From Pseudomonas brassicacearum (lineage in GTDB: Bacteria > Pseudomonadota > Gammaproteobacteria > Pseudomonadales > Pseudomonadaceae), in the NCBI RefSeq assembly GCF_003732225.1, contig NZ_MOBJ01000016.1, forward strand, positions 1 through 64,000: 64,000 nucleotides of DNA, written 5' to 3'. The position numbers were made by a program, and so were the translations under genes. Positions within the stretch are counted from its first letter, which is position 1; each line of letters opens with the position of its first letter. Below are positions 37,106-46,800 of the stretch, piece after piece. Below the pieces are notes generated by a model that saw nothing but the letters and a program-made list of their open reading frames with translations, was not told the DNA's origin and did no database searches.

Positions 37106-40013
37106 AACGGCTATGTGGGTCGCGTATCCCCACGACCTTGTAGCGAGGTCCCCCCAAGTGCTCAAACATAAGCCTGTGGGCTCCCCGTCCTCGATTTCCC
37201 GGAAATCCATGCAAGTCCGCGGACCAGAGACCGTCACTATGCCGATGCCAATTGACCGCTCCAGTACGGCCTTCATTCACATGACCAATCGCTAAGGAAA
37301 TGCTCCTGCTGCGAGGGTCAGCCAAATCGCCAAGAATCGTGTCCACTTCTCGAGTATCGATATCCCAGTTTTCGGCCGATGCGGGCCCCATTCTTTGCGG
37401 TTGGATCGAGCTCGTACCTGGCGGTGAAGATCTGCCACCTCCCCGCCTGCTCGTGACTCGTGTAGCAACTCCCACCTCAAATTGACCAGCGTTGGTGCTT
37501 CCCGTGGTGGTGGGCGATTGCTCGCGCGGCGTGTCTCGAAGCAGCAGTGAGCTGTGGCCCAGTTGTTTTAGTGCACGAACCGGATTCTTGTCGGAGTGAA
37601 GGATTTGCTGCGCCTGCCTACCTGTTTCCGCTGGCCCTACATACCCATAAGTACGCCCTGCTGCAGTGTTGAAAAGATTGATGGCCACACCGTCACTTCC
37701 GTGAGCATTACGTCGTTCATACGCGAACGTCACAAGTCTGCTGGTTTCGTTGTGCGTCAATCCACCCTGTGTCGCAAGACCAATAGCCAGGTTCGTTACA
37801 GCTTCGCCAAACTGCCTTTGCACCTCTTCGGTTTTTGCAGCAATAGACTCCGGTCGTGACTGTTGATAGTCATGCCATCGGCTGGTTGCATACAAAGCGC
37901 CCCCTAATAGTGCACCAATGGCAGCACCCGTCCCGGCGTCACCCGCTAGCCAACCGAGTCCAGCCCCGATCATGGCCAGCAGAATCATTATTATGATCCC
38001 CCCCAACATTTGGGTGCCGAGAGCTCGCTCCCCCTCCAGCCCGAATCGATCAATGAGGTTTATCGGGTTATTGCCTACCATCTCATAACGATTGAGCCCA
38101 TCTCTATCACCGGCTGGATCCGGACATATCCACCGCTGCAACCACGGCGCGTAATACCGATACCCATAATAATAAAGCCCGGTCGCATCCCGCTCTTTCC
38201 CCGAATATCGAATCGTCTTGTACTTCGCCGCCACTGCACTTTTACCCGCCCAACAGGCCGTGCCACCGAACGGGTAATAGTGTTCCTGCGTCAGTACACC
38301 CGCCTGATCATCCAGCTCCAAAGTACTGGAGCCCAGATGATCACTCAGGCTGTAGCGCTGTTGATCGTTGTCGACACCCTCGGGCGCGGAGCTCGGCCAA
38401 TGCAGCACCCGCACGCTGCTGCGTCCGGCGTCCACGCTGATGACATGGTGCTCTTCGCCATCGGCATCCCGGTGGATATCCAGACCCGGCAGATAACGCA
38501 CTTCAGCCCGCAAGGTTCGGGCGCCGGTGTGGGTGAGACGCACCTTGCGCAAGCGATGGCCAGGGCGGTCGTAGACGTAATGTTCGTCATCATCCGGTCC
38601 GTCGTCACGCTTGACCAAAGTCACCCGGCTCAGCTGATTGCGCGTGTCCCAGCTCATCGTTTGGCCGCGTTGCAGTTCCTGCTGGTTGCCGTTGGCATCG
38701 AAGCTCTGGGCGATTTCCTCCTCCCCCGGCAACCCGCCGTCGTCGCGTTGGCCAAGGCTGCGATCACTGCGGCTGGAGGTGAACATCGAAAAGCTCGGGG
38801 CGCCGCTGTGATGGCGGGTGATCAGGTTGCCCGCCCGGTCATAGTCGAACGTCTGGGTGTAAGTGCGCCGCTGGTTGGGGTCCAGCGGCGTCGGCAACAC
38901 CGCCGGCAGCGCCGGCCCATGGCTTGGGCTACTGACCTCCCAGCCCTTGGCTTCGACCAGTTGATAGAGGCTGTCGTAGCGGTAGCGGTTGATCGGCTCG
39001 ATGCGTTGATGATTGAAATGACTGACCGTCTGCGCCTGGTCTTCCAGCTCGACGATGTTGCCCACCGGGTCGTAGGCATAGTTCAGATCCTGCAAGGGCT
39101 TTTGCTGTGCAAGACCGGCCACCAGCCTGATCAGCCGCCCATTGTCGGCCGCGTACTCGATGTTGGTCACCACGCCATTGCCCGCGGTTTCGCTGTCGAT
39201 CTGGCCGAAGGCGTTGTAGCGGATATGGCTGACTAGCAGCTGCGGTTCGTTGGACGCTGCCTGTTTCAGCCAAACCGCCTTGAGCTCGCCCGCGACGGTG
39301 TGGGCGAAGGTTCTGACGTTGCGTTTCGCATCGCTCTGAGTCTGAAGCTCACCGAGGGGATTGCAGGTTTGCGTGGTGACGAAAGAGGTTTCTTCCAGCA
39401 ATGCGTCCCGAGCGTCGACTGTCAGCGGCCAATTGGGTGTTTCCAGGTCAGCGAGTACGCGCCGGCTTTCGCTCAGTGCCAGGCCATTGAGGCCGTATTC
39501 AGTGAAGACTTGAGTACCGGCAGGGTCGTCGTGGCGAATGACTTGCCCGCACTGATTGTGTTCAGCGAATCCTTCGTCCGAACCGCCATAACTGAGGCGT
39601 TCGACTATTCGGGGAGGTTCGTCACTGGCCTGTTCCGTGATCGCAACCGGGCGCTGTAAACCGTCGTAATCGGTGTGGCGCTGGCTGCCGCGGCTGTCCC
39701 AGCTCGACAGCAACTGACCCGTTTCATCCAGCAAACCCAACTGCCAACCACCGTCGACGCTATCGGTCAGCAGGCTTTGGCCCGTCAAGTCATAGACGGT
39801 CGCCAGGTTCGGCTTCGACGCAACACCCCACAGTCGAGGGTCCCAACTCTCGCTCAACCGTCCGGCCGCATCAAAGATTTGCCGGGTAATCCGTGTATCA
39901 ATCGCTTGCTCGACGCGCTGACGGCAGTACCCCACGCTGCGGATCGCCAACCCACGCGGGTCCATGACCGACAACGTCGGTGTGGCTGTGTCGTGAGAAG
40001 CCTGGATGGTCAT
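37104..40013 (-). CDS. TccC-type Rhs protein 2, tip with TM region and small basic C-terminal domain
   Basis: 969 residues. The core (1-660) is nearly the same as in Rhs 1, with the cleavage-type region DPAGDRDGLNRYEMVGNNP...IDRFG. The tip (about 661-969) begins with a hydrophobic glycine-rich region IIIMILLAMIGAGLGWLAGD that could insert in or cross a membrane, followed by a polar linker and a final 60-residue domain with WHRHSDGLWSADLHGF, GAHRLMFEHLGG and YKVVGIRDPHSR. That ending resembles RelE/barnase-like (BECR) RNase toxins in strand order (inference). Translation ends in the 5' region of Rhs 1. No immunity gene. Confidence 0.83.
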   Translation of the reverse strand: MTIQASHDTATPTLSVMDPRGLAIRSVGYCRQRVEQAIDTRITRQIFDAAGRLSESWDPRLWGVASKPNLATVYDLTGQSLLTDSVDGGWQLGLLDETGQLLSSWDSRGSQRHTDYDGLQRPVAITEQASDEPPRIVERLSYGGSDEGFAEHNQCGQVIRHDDPAGTQVFTEYGLNGLALSESRRVLADLETPNWPLTVDARDALLEETSFVTTQTCNPLGELQTQSDAKRNVRTFAHTVAGELKAVWLKQAASNEPQLLVSHIRYNAFGQIDSETAGNGVVTNIEYAADNGRLIRLVAGLAQQKPLQDLNYAYDPVGNIVELEDQAQTVSHFNHQRIEPINRYRYDSLYQLVEAKGWEVSSPSHGPALPAVLPTPLDPNQRRTYTQTFDYDRAGNLITRHHSGAPSFSMFTSSRSDRSLGQRDDGGLPGEEEIAQSFDANGNQQELQRGQTMSWDTRNQLSRVTLVKRDDGPDDDEHYVYDRPGHRLRKVRLTHTGARTLRAEVRYLPGLDIHRDADGEEHHVISVDAGRSSVRVLHWPSSAPEGVDNDQQRYSLSDHLGSSTLELDDQAGVLTQEHYYPFGGTACWAGKSAVAAKYKTIRYSGKERDATGLYYYGYRYYAPWLQRWICPDPAGDRDGLNRYEMVGNNPINLIDRFGLEGERALGTQMLGGIIIMILLAMIGAGLGWLAGDAGTGAAIGALLGGALYATSRWHDYQQSRPESIAAKTEEVQRQFGEAVTNLAIGLATQGGLTHNETSRLVTFAYERRNAHGSDGVAINLFNTAAGRTYGYVGPAETGRQAQQILHSDKNPVRALKQLGHSSLLLRDTPREQSPTTTGSTNAGQFEVGVATRVTSRRGGGRSSPPGTSSIQPQRMGPASAENWDIDTREVDTILGDLADPRSRSISLAIGHVNEGRTGAVNWHRHSDGLWSADLHGFPGNRGRGAHRLMFEHLGGPRYKVVGIRDPHSR

Positions 40014-40091
40014 CGCGATCCCTTGCTCGCTTGAGTGCCCGGAAGCATGGGTGATTTTTCATCTGGCCGATACTGTAAGAAGTAACAGGTA
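40014..40091 (-). repeat. Duplicated 5' region of Rhs gene 2
   Basis: Second copy of the upstream block, identical to 37016-37092 and then diverging abruptly 12 bases before the Rhs 3 stop codon. It supplies the ribosome site and probable promoter of Rhs 2. Confidence 0.75.
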
Positions 40092-40102
40092 GATCGTGTC
40101 GA

Positions 40103-42952
40103 CTACCGTTTGCCAAAAATTTTCCTGATACCGCCAAAAAAAGATGAATGCTTCTGTCGCGGCAAGGGAGTGTTGTTTGGGGGCCTGACACTCAAAGCCC
40201 TTCGAGAAGGTTGAGCAGCTGCTTGGGGAGAGGAAGTTGCCGTTGCGGTTTCTTTGGCAACATGTGCATTGAACGCTTCACTGAACGATGCTCCTGTTTC
40301 ACTCATTACAGACAGCGCCTTTGCGAACCAGTTCTTTGATTGTGTCCCAACAAAACCATCCCAAACACCCTGCCCCTTTAAATACTCGACTAATTCCACC
40401 TGCTTTCCAGCACCTTTGAAATGGTTAACCAAATCCACATACTCCTCAGGTGACTTTATATCGGGCAGTCTGATGGCAGAAGAAAACGCATCCGACACAC
40501 TCACGGACTCGTAGTTTATTGTTGCGCCCGGGGCTATCTCGCTTAAATACGATTTCGCGTCGATGGCACCGTCTGGTTTGTAATGTCCTGAGTGATTGCT
40601 GATGGTGATCGTGGAGGGTACTCCAGGTGCAACCGTTAACAGCCCGGCCATGATCGGCAAACCCATTCCTGGTTGAATACCCATGTGCTGTTCGTACGCA
40701 TTCATAAACAAACGCGGCTTATTTTTCCCATCCAGAAAAACAGCAAAAGCACGAGAGGAGTTTTCAATATCGTGATACCAGTCTGAATCCCCCTCACTAA
40801 GTAGCCCCATATTTCGAGTGTAAACGCCCCCCACACTTTCCAACCGCATACTCTGCTCATTCCAGACCAGCTCCTCAAACCAGCCCGTCCCTAAACCTTT
40901 TGCGCCTGGATTAAGAATATCTTCGACGAACACATCTACGGGAGGTCTAATCCCTGAAGAAACCTTGTTAGTTCCTTCCATGTCGTAATAGTTAACCGGA
41001 CAATTACCAACCATTTTGAAGAGATTGAGCCCATCAACACTCCCCGCCGGATCCGGACTCACCCACCGCTGCAACCAAGGCGCGTAATACCGATACCCAT
41101 AATAGTAAAGCCCCGTCGCATCCCGTTCTTTTCCCGAATAACGAATGGTCCTGTATTTGGCCTCAATCGCATTTTCCCCCGCCCACCACGCCGTTCCACC
41201 AAACGGGTAATAAGCTTCCTGACTCAGCACCCTGGCATCTTCATCCAGCTCCAGGCTGCTGGAACCCAAGTGATCGTGAAAGCCAAAACGCACCAGGTTG
41301 TTACTAAGCCCTTTGGGCCGTTCTCCCGGCCAATGCAACACCCGCACACTGCCGCGTCCGGCTTCGACGCTTATAACGTGGCGCTCCTCGTCGTTGGCCG
41401 TGTTGCAATGCACTTCCAGCCCCGGCAGATAACGAACTTCGCTCAGCAATGTGCGACTGTGCGCCTGTGTGAGCCTCACTTTGCGCAGGCGATGACCGGG
41501 ACGGTCATAGACATACTGCTCGATGTCTGGCGACCCATCGTCGCGCTCCACCAGCGTCACTTCGCGCAACTGATTACGCGCGTCCCAGCGCATTGCCTGA
41601 CCGCGCTGAAGTTGCCGTTGATTGCCGCAGGCATCGAAGCGGTCAAGGATGTCTTGCTCATCGGGCAATGAGCCGTCCTCATGCTGGGCCAGGCTACGGT
41701 TGCTGCTGAATGAGCTGAACATTGTGAACGTGTTGGTGCCACTGTGATGCCGGCTCAGCAGATTGCCAGCCCGGTCATAGTCGAACGTCCGGGTGTAACG
41801 GCGCAGCTGGTTAGGGTCCAGCGGTGATGGTTGCATCACCGGCAGCGCGGGGCCGTAGCTCGGTGTGTTGACTTCCCGAGCACTGGCTTCGACCAGCTGA
41901 TAGAGGCTGTCATAGCGGAAATCGCTGATCGCTTCGACCTGTTGATTCTTGAAGTAACGAACCGACTGAGTCCGGTCTTCGATACGGCGAATATTGCCGA
42001 CAGGGTCGTAGCAATAGTGGAGGTCCTGATAGGGTTTACCGGCAGCGTTGCAAACCCGCAAACGGGTCAGTCGTCCATCGTCGGTGGCGTATTCAGTGGA
42101 GGTCTTCACACCGTTGCCGGCCATTTCACTTTCGACCTGACCAAAGGCGCTGTAACGAATACCGCTGACCAGCAATCTGGCAGGTTCTAAAGGGTCCGCC
42201 AGTTGCAGTCGGACGTCCTTCAGTTGGCCCGCCCGCGTATGGCTAAACACCCGGTTATTACCCTTGGCATCAGCGTGGCTCTGTATTTCCCCTGACGCGG
42301 TGTAGACCTGAGCGCTGACGTAGCTACGTGTTTCCAGCAACACGTCACGCGCATCGCTATCGAGCGGCCAGTCGGGCCGACCCCGGCTGAGCAAAAAATG
42401 CCTTTGTTCCGAAAGCCTCTGGCCGTTCAACGCGTACTCGGCAAACCGCTGAGTTCCTGCCGGGTCGTCATGACGAATCAGCTGACCGCACTGATTGTGA
42501 ACGGCACACTGTTCGCTGGCCTCGGCGTAAGTGAAGCGTTCGACCACACAGGGCTGCTCGTCGTCTGTCCACTCCCGAACCTCAAGCGGTCTCTGTTGCC
42601 CGTCATATTCGGTGTGGCGCTGGCTGCCGCGGCTGTCCCAGCTCGACAGCAACTGACCCGTTTCATCCAGCAAACCCAACTGCCAACCACCGTCGACGCT
42701 ATCGGTCAGCAGGCTTTGGCCCGTCAAGTCATAGACGGTCGCCAGGTTCGGCTTCGACGCAGTTCCCCACAATCGCGGATCCCAGCTCTCGATCAACCGC
42801 CCCGCCGTATCAAAGCTCTGCCGGGTAATCCGTGTATCAATCGCTTGCTCGACGCGCTGACGACAGTACCCCACGCTGCGGATCGCCAACCCACGCGGGT
42901 CCATGACCGACAATGTCGGTGTGGCTGTGTCGTGAGAAGTCTGGACGACCAT
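40103..42952 (-). CDS. TccC-type Rhs protein 3, uncharacterised tip with basic tail
   Basis: From ATG 42952, aligned with the starts of Rhs 1 and 2, the protein has 949 residues; an upstream in-frame extension is not protein-like. The first 130 residues are almost the same as in Rhs 2, then the core diverges while keeping Rhs landmarks (RYSGKERDATGLYYYGYRYY, D634-PAGSVDGLN...CP...DMEG). The tip (about 662-949) shows DWYHDIENSSRAFAVFLDGK, ITISNHSGHYKPDGAIDAKS and a long helical part, then a proline- and lysine-rich tail ending FFGGIRKIFGKR. I recognise no enzyme family. It is divergent from the methyltransferase gene. Confidence 0.83.
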   Translation of the reverse strand: MVVQTSHDTATPTLSVMDPRGLAIRSVGYCRQRVEQAIDTRITRQSFDTAGRLIESWDPRLWGTASKPNLATVYDLTGQSLLTDSVDGGWQLGLLDETGQLLSSWDSRGSQRHTEYDGQQRPLEVREWTDDEQPCVVERFTYAEASEQCAVHNQCGQLIRHDDPAGTQRFAEYALNGQRLSEQRHFLLSRGRPDWPLDSDARDVLLETRSYVSAQVYTASGEIQSHADAKGNNRVFSHTRAGQLKDVRLQLADPLEPARLLVSGIRYSAFGQVESEMAGNGVKTSTEYATDDGRLTRLRVCNAAGKPYQDLHYCYDPVGNIRRIEDRTQSVRYFKNQQVEAISDFRYDSLYQLVEASAREVNTPSYGPALPVMQPSPLDPNQLRRYTRTFDYDRAGNLLSRHHSGTNTFTMFSSFSSNRSLAQHEDGSLPDEQDILDRFDACGNQRQLQRGQAMRWDARNQLREVTLVERDDGSPDIEQYVYDRPGHRLRKVRLTQAHSRTLLSEVRYLPGLEVHCNTANDEERHVISVEAGRGSVRVLHWPGERPKGLSNNLVRFGFHDHLGSSSLELDEDARVLSQEAYYPFGGTAWWAGENAIEAKYRTIRYSGKERDATGLYYYGYRYYAPWLQRWVSPDPAGSVDGLNLFKMVGNCPVNYYDMEGTNKVSSGIRPPVDVFVEDILNPGAKGLGTGWFEELVWNEQSMRLESVGGVYTRNMGLLSEGDSDWYHDIENSSRAFAVFLDGKNKPRLFMNAYEQHMGIQPGMGLPIMAGLLTVAPGVPSTITISNHSGHYKPDGAIDAKSYLSEIAPGATINYESVSVSDAFSSAIRLPDIKSPEEYVDLVNHFKGAGKQVELVEYLKGQGVWDGFVGTQSKNWFAKALSVMSETGASFSEAFNAHVAKETATATSSPQAAAQPSRRALSVRPPNNTPLPRQKHSSFFGGIRKIFGKR

Positions 42953-43045
42953 CGCGATCCCTTGCTTGCCTGAGCCTCCCTGAAGAATGGGTGATTTTTC
43001 GTCTGACCGATACTGTAAGAAGTAACAGGTGCAACGATGATTCAA
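42953..43045 (-). promoter_or_regulatory. 5' region and probable promoter of Rhs gene 3
   Basis: Third, more divergent copy of the block. On the minus strand TTGCAC, a 16-base spacer and TATCGG could form a sigma-70 promoter. It lies between divergent Rhs 3 and the methyltransferase gene. Confidence 0.5.
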
Positions 43046-43097
43046 AGGCGCAAAAGCGCTTATAGTCGACACATCTCCCTTTGCCTGCGCAGCCGCC

Positions 43098-43727
43098 ATG
43101 AAACACACCCCAGACGACCTCAAACAGATCACCGCGACCACACTGGGGCACTACGACCAGGTGGCCGAGAGTTTCCGTGAAGGCACGCGCGATCACGATG
43201 TCAGCCAGAACATCGACGCGCTGTTGCGGCACATTCAGGGCACGGCGCCGTTCACCGTGCTCGACTTTGGCTGTGGCCCGGGCCGCGATCTGCAAACCTT
43301 CACCCACATGGGCCACATCGCCATCGGCCTCGACGGTTCGGAACGGTTCGCCCAGATGGCCCGCGAGGACAGTGGTTGCGAGGTCTGGCAGCAGGACTTT
43401 CTGAAACTCGATCTGCCGGCCGAACGCTTCGACGGGATCTTCGCCAACGCGGTGCTGTTTCACGTTCCTGTTCAGGAACTGCCTAGGGTGCTGAAGCAGT
43501 TGCACGGGACGTTGAAACCGGGCGGTGTGTTGTTCAGTTCGAATCCGCGCGGGGATAACCGTGAAGGCTGGAATGGTGAGCGCTTTGGCGCGTATCACGA
43601 TCTGGCGGCGTGGCAGAAACTGCTGACAGAGGCGGGGTTTGTCGAGTTGGAGCATTACTACCGGCCGGCCGGGCTGCCACGTGATCAGCAGCCTTGGTTG
43701 GCGAGTGTCTGGCGTAAAGCGGCGTAG
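43098..43727 (+). CDS. Class I SAM-dependent methyltransferase
   Basis: 209-residue cytoplasmic methyltransferase. SAM-binding motif I is VLDFGCGPGRDL at about 54-65, followed by the acidic strand end IAIGLDGSERF and motif IV-like FDGIFANAVLFHVPVQELPR. The C-terminal half has GTLKPGGVLFSSNPRG, typical of methyltransferase type 11/25. Substrate unknown. It starts at ATG 43098, divergent from the Rhs array, and ends before a REPIN. Nothing nearby suggests a pathway. Confidence 0.88.
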   Translation: MKHTPDDLKQITATTLGHYDQVAESFREGTRDHDVSQNIDALLRHIQGTAPFTVLDFGCGPGRDLQTFTHMGHIAIGLDGSERFAQMAREDSGCEVWQQDFLKLDLPAERFDGIFANAVLFHVPVQELPRVLKQLHGTLKPGGVLFSSNPRGDNREGWNGERFGAYHDLAAWQKLLTEAGFVELEHYYRPAGLPRDQQPWLASVWRKAA

Positions 43728-43741
43728 TCAATTCGGACGCC

Positions 43742-43817
43742 TTCGCGAGCAAGCTCGCTCCCACAGGGTTCTTCGTCGTTAACAGATCCAGTGTGGGAGC
43801 GAGCTTGCTCGCGATGA
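43742..43817. repeat. REPIN, GTGGGAGCGAGC family
   Basis: Inverted pair between the convergent methyltransferase and RND genes. A further hairpin GAGCGC-GAA-GCGCTC at 43816-43830 abuts it and the RND stop codon. Confidence 0.88.
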
Positions 43818-43834
43818 GCGCGAAGCGCTCGCCG

Positions 43835-46800
43835 TTACTGTGCGGTTTTCTTCGGTTCCTTGATCTTGTACCAGGCCACATACAGCGCTGGCAGGAACAG
43901 CAGCGTCAGCAAGGTGGCGACGATGATCCCGCCAATCATCGCGTAGGCCATCGGCCCCCAGAACACTTCCCGGGCAATCGGGATCATGCCCAGGCAGGCC
44001 GATGCGGCGGTGAGCAGGATCGGTCGGCGCCGGTGCTCGGTGGCTTGCACTACGGCGTCCCACGGTGAATATCCGTTGCTCTCGAACTCATCAATCTGAG
44101 TCACCAGAATCACCGAGTTGCGGATGATGATGCCGATCAGCGCCAGGATCCCGAGAATCGCCACAAAGCCCATCGGCGTCCCCGTCGGAATCAGCGCCAG
44201 CGCCACACCGATCAAACCCAGCGGCGCGACACTCGCCACCAGAAACAGCTTCTGCACGCTGTGCAACTGGATCATCAGGAAGGTCGCCATCAGGAACAGC
44301 ATCAGCGGCACGACTTTGGCGATCGGCCCTTGGGCCTTGCCGCTTGCTTCGACCGTACCGCCGGTGGCGACCTTATAGCCCACCGGCAACCCGGCAGTGA
44401 ACTTCTCGATCGCAGGCTTGAGCAGCATCACCAGGTCGGTCGGTTGAATCTCGTCGCGCACCGCCGCCTTGATGGTGACGGTCGGTTGGCGGTCGCGACG
44501 CCAGACCAGCGGCTGCTCCAGTTCATAACGCACGGTGGCAAAGGCCAGTAGAGGGATCGACGTTCCGCCGGGCGTGACGATTTGCAGGTTTTGCAGGGTT
44601 TCCGGCGTACCGCGCTCGGCGTCCACGGCGCGTCCAACCACGTTGATCAAATAGATGTCATCGTCGACCTGAGTCACCGCCGAGCCGCTGACGATGCTGT
44701 TCATCAGGTTCGCCACGTCTGCGGATGACAACCCGAGTTGCCGCGCCTTGTCCTGGGCGATGTCAATGCGCAGGACTTTGCCCGGTTCGTTCCAGTCGAA
44801 AATGATCTCGCCGATGTGCGGACTCTTGTCCAGTTCGCTGGCCAGGTCGATGGCGTGCTTGCGCACCTGATCGATGTCTTTGCCGCTGACCCGGTACTGG
44901 ATCGGCCGGCCTACGGGCGGCCCCATTTCCAGGGCTTGCACGAAGCTGCCAATGCCGACGAAGTCCTTGCGCAGCCGTTCGCGCAAGCGCTCGCTCAGCA
45001 CCTGTCGGGTTTTGAAATCCTTGCTGACGATCACCAGTTGCGCGTAGTACGGGTTCTGCAATTGCTGATCGAGGGGCAGGTAGAAACGAATCGCGCCCTG
45101 GCCGATGTAGCTGCTCCAGCGCACGATGTCCGGATCGCCCTTGAGGGTCGCTTCGAAACGGTCGACGGCCCTGCGGGTTTCATCCATCGAGGCGTTTTGC
45201 GGCAGGTTGAGATCGACGAGGATTTCCGGGCGGTCCGACGACGGGAAGAACTGGTTCTGCACGAAACGCATGGAAAACACCGCCAGCAGGAAGCACAGCA
45301 CCGTAATGCTGATAGCCCACCAGCGATTGCGCATGCTCCACAACAAGCCACTGTTGAAGGCCTTGCCGATACGCCCAGGCTCCTCGGAATGGGGTTTTAT
45401 GTTGGCGCTGAGGATGTGCACGCCGATCACCGGGGCGAACAGCACCGCGACGATCCACGACACGAGCATGGCCACGGCAAGGACCGCAAACAAGCTGAAG
45501 GTGTACTCACCGGCAGAGCTGGCGTTCAGACCAATCGGCACGAAGCCGGCGACGGTTACCAGGGTCCCGGTCAGCATCGGGAACGCGGTCGAGGTGTAGG
45601 CGAAGGTCGCGGCCTGTTCCTTGGTTTCGCCCATTTCCAGACGCGTGACCATCATCTCGACGGTGATCATCGCGTCGTCCACCAACAGCCCGAGGGAGAT
45701 AATCAGCGCACCGAGGGAAATCCGTTGCATGGTGATGCCACTGTATTCCATGAACACGAAGACCATCGCCAGCACCAGTGGAATCGAACAGGCCACCACC
45801 AGCCCGGCACGCACGCCAAGGCTGATGAAGCTGACCGCCAGCACGATGATGACCGCCTCGAACAACGCACTGGTAAAGCCACCGACCGCCTCTTCCACCA
45901 CGGAAGCCTGATCCGACACGTTGTGTACACCGACGCCCACCGGCAGCTCGGCTGTCAGTTCGTCTATGCGCTGGTGCAGAGCCTTACCAAAGGCCTGAAT
46001 GTTGCCGCCCTTCTGCATGGCAATCGCCAGGCCGATGGCCGGTTGCCCGTTGAAGCGGAACAGCGGTGATGCCGGGTCGACGTAGCCACGGGTGATTTCG
46101 GCGATATCGGCCAAACGGTAGAAGCGATCATTGAGCCGCAGATTGACCGCCGCCAGGTCTTTTTCCGAGGCGAACTGCCCGGACGTGCGCACGGAGATTC
46201 GCTCTGGACCGGCCTCGATCACCCCGGCCGGGGTCACCGCGTTCTGGGTTTGCAGGCTCTGCACCACTTGACGCTGGTCGATGCCGAGCGCCGCCAGTTT
46301 GCGGGTGGAGAAATTCAGGTAGAGCACTTCATTCTGCTGGCCGACCATCTCGATTTTGCCCAGCCCCGGTATGTCGCGGATCTCGGCGCGAGCCTGCTCG
46401 ACGTAATCGCGCAATTCGCGCATCGACAGGCCGTCGGAGGTAAAGGCGTACACCGAGCCGAATACATCACCGAACTCGTCGTTGAACGACGGACCCTGTA
46501 TGCCCTGGGGGAAGGTGCCGCGAATGTCGTTGATCTTCTTGCGCACCTGGTACCAGATTTCCGGGACGTCCTTGGCACTGGTGGTGTCACGCAAGTTGAC
46601 GTAGACCGTGGATTCACCGGGCCGGGTGTAGCTTTTCACATAGTCGAGCGAGTCGAGCTCTTCGAGTTTTTTCTCGATACGGTCAGTGACCTGCTTGAGG
46701 GTTTCTTCCTGGGTCGCACCGGGCCAACGGGTCTGGATCACCATGGTTTTGATGGTGAAGGACGGGTCTTCTTCGCGCCCCAGGTTGAGGTAGGAGAAAA

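Noticed and set aside
38010-39236. Open frame antisense to the Rhs 2 core, recurring opposite Rhs 1
   Set aside because: Its recurrence is explained by duplication of the Rhs core, not by selection on the antisense product.
34190-42952. Rhs genes as T6SS effectors
   Set aside because: No PAAR or VgrG domain, no adaptor gene and no immunity gene. The N-terminus matches the TccC pattern instead.
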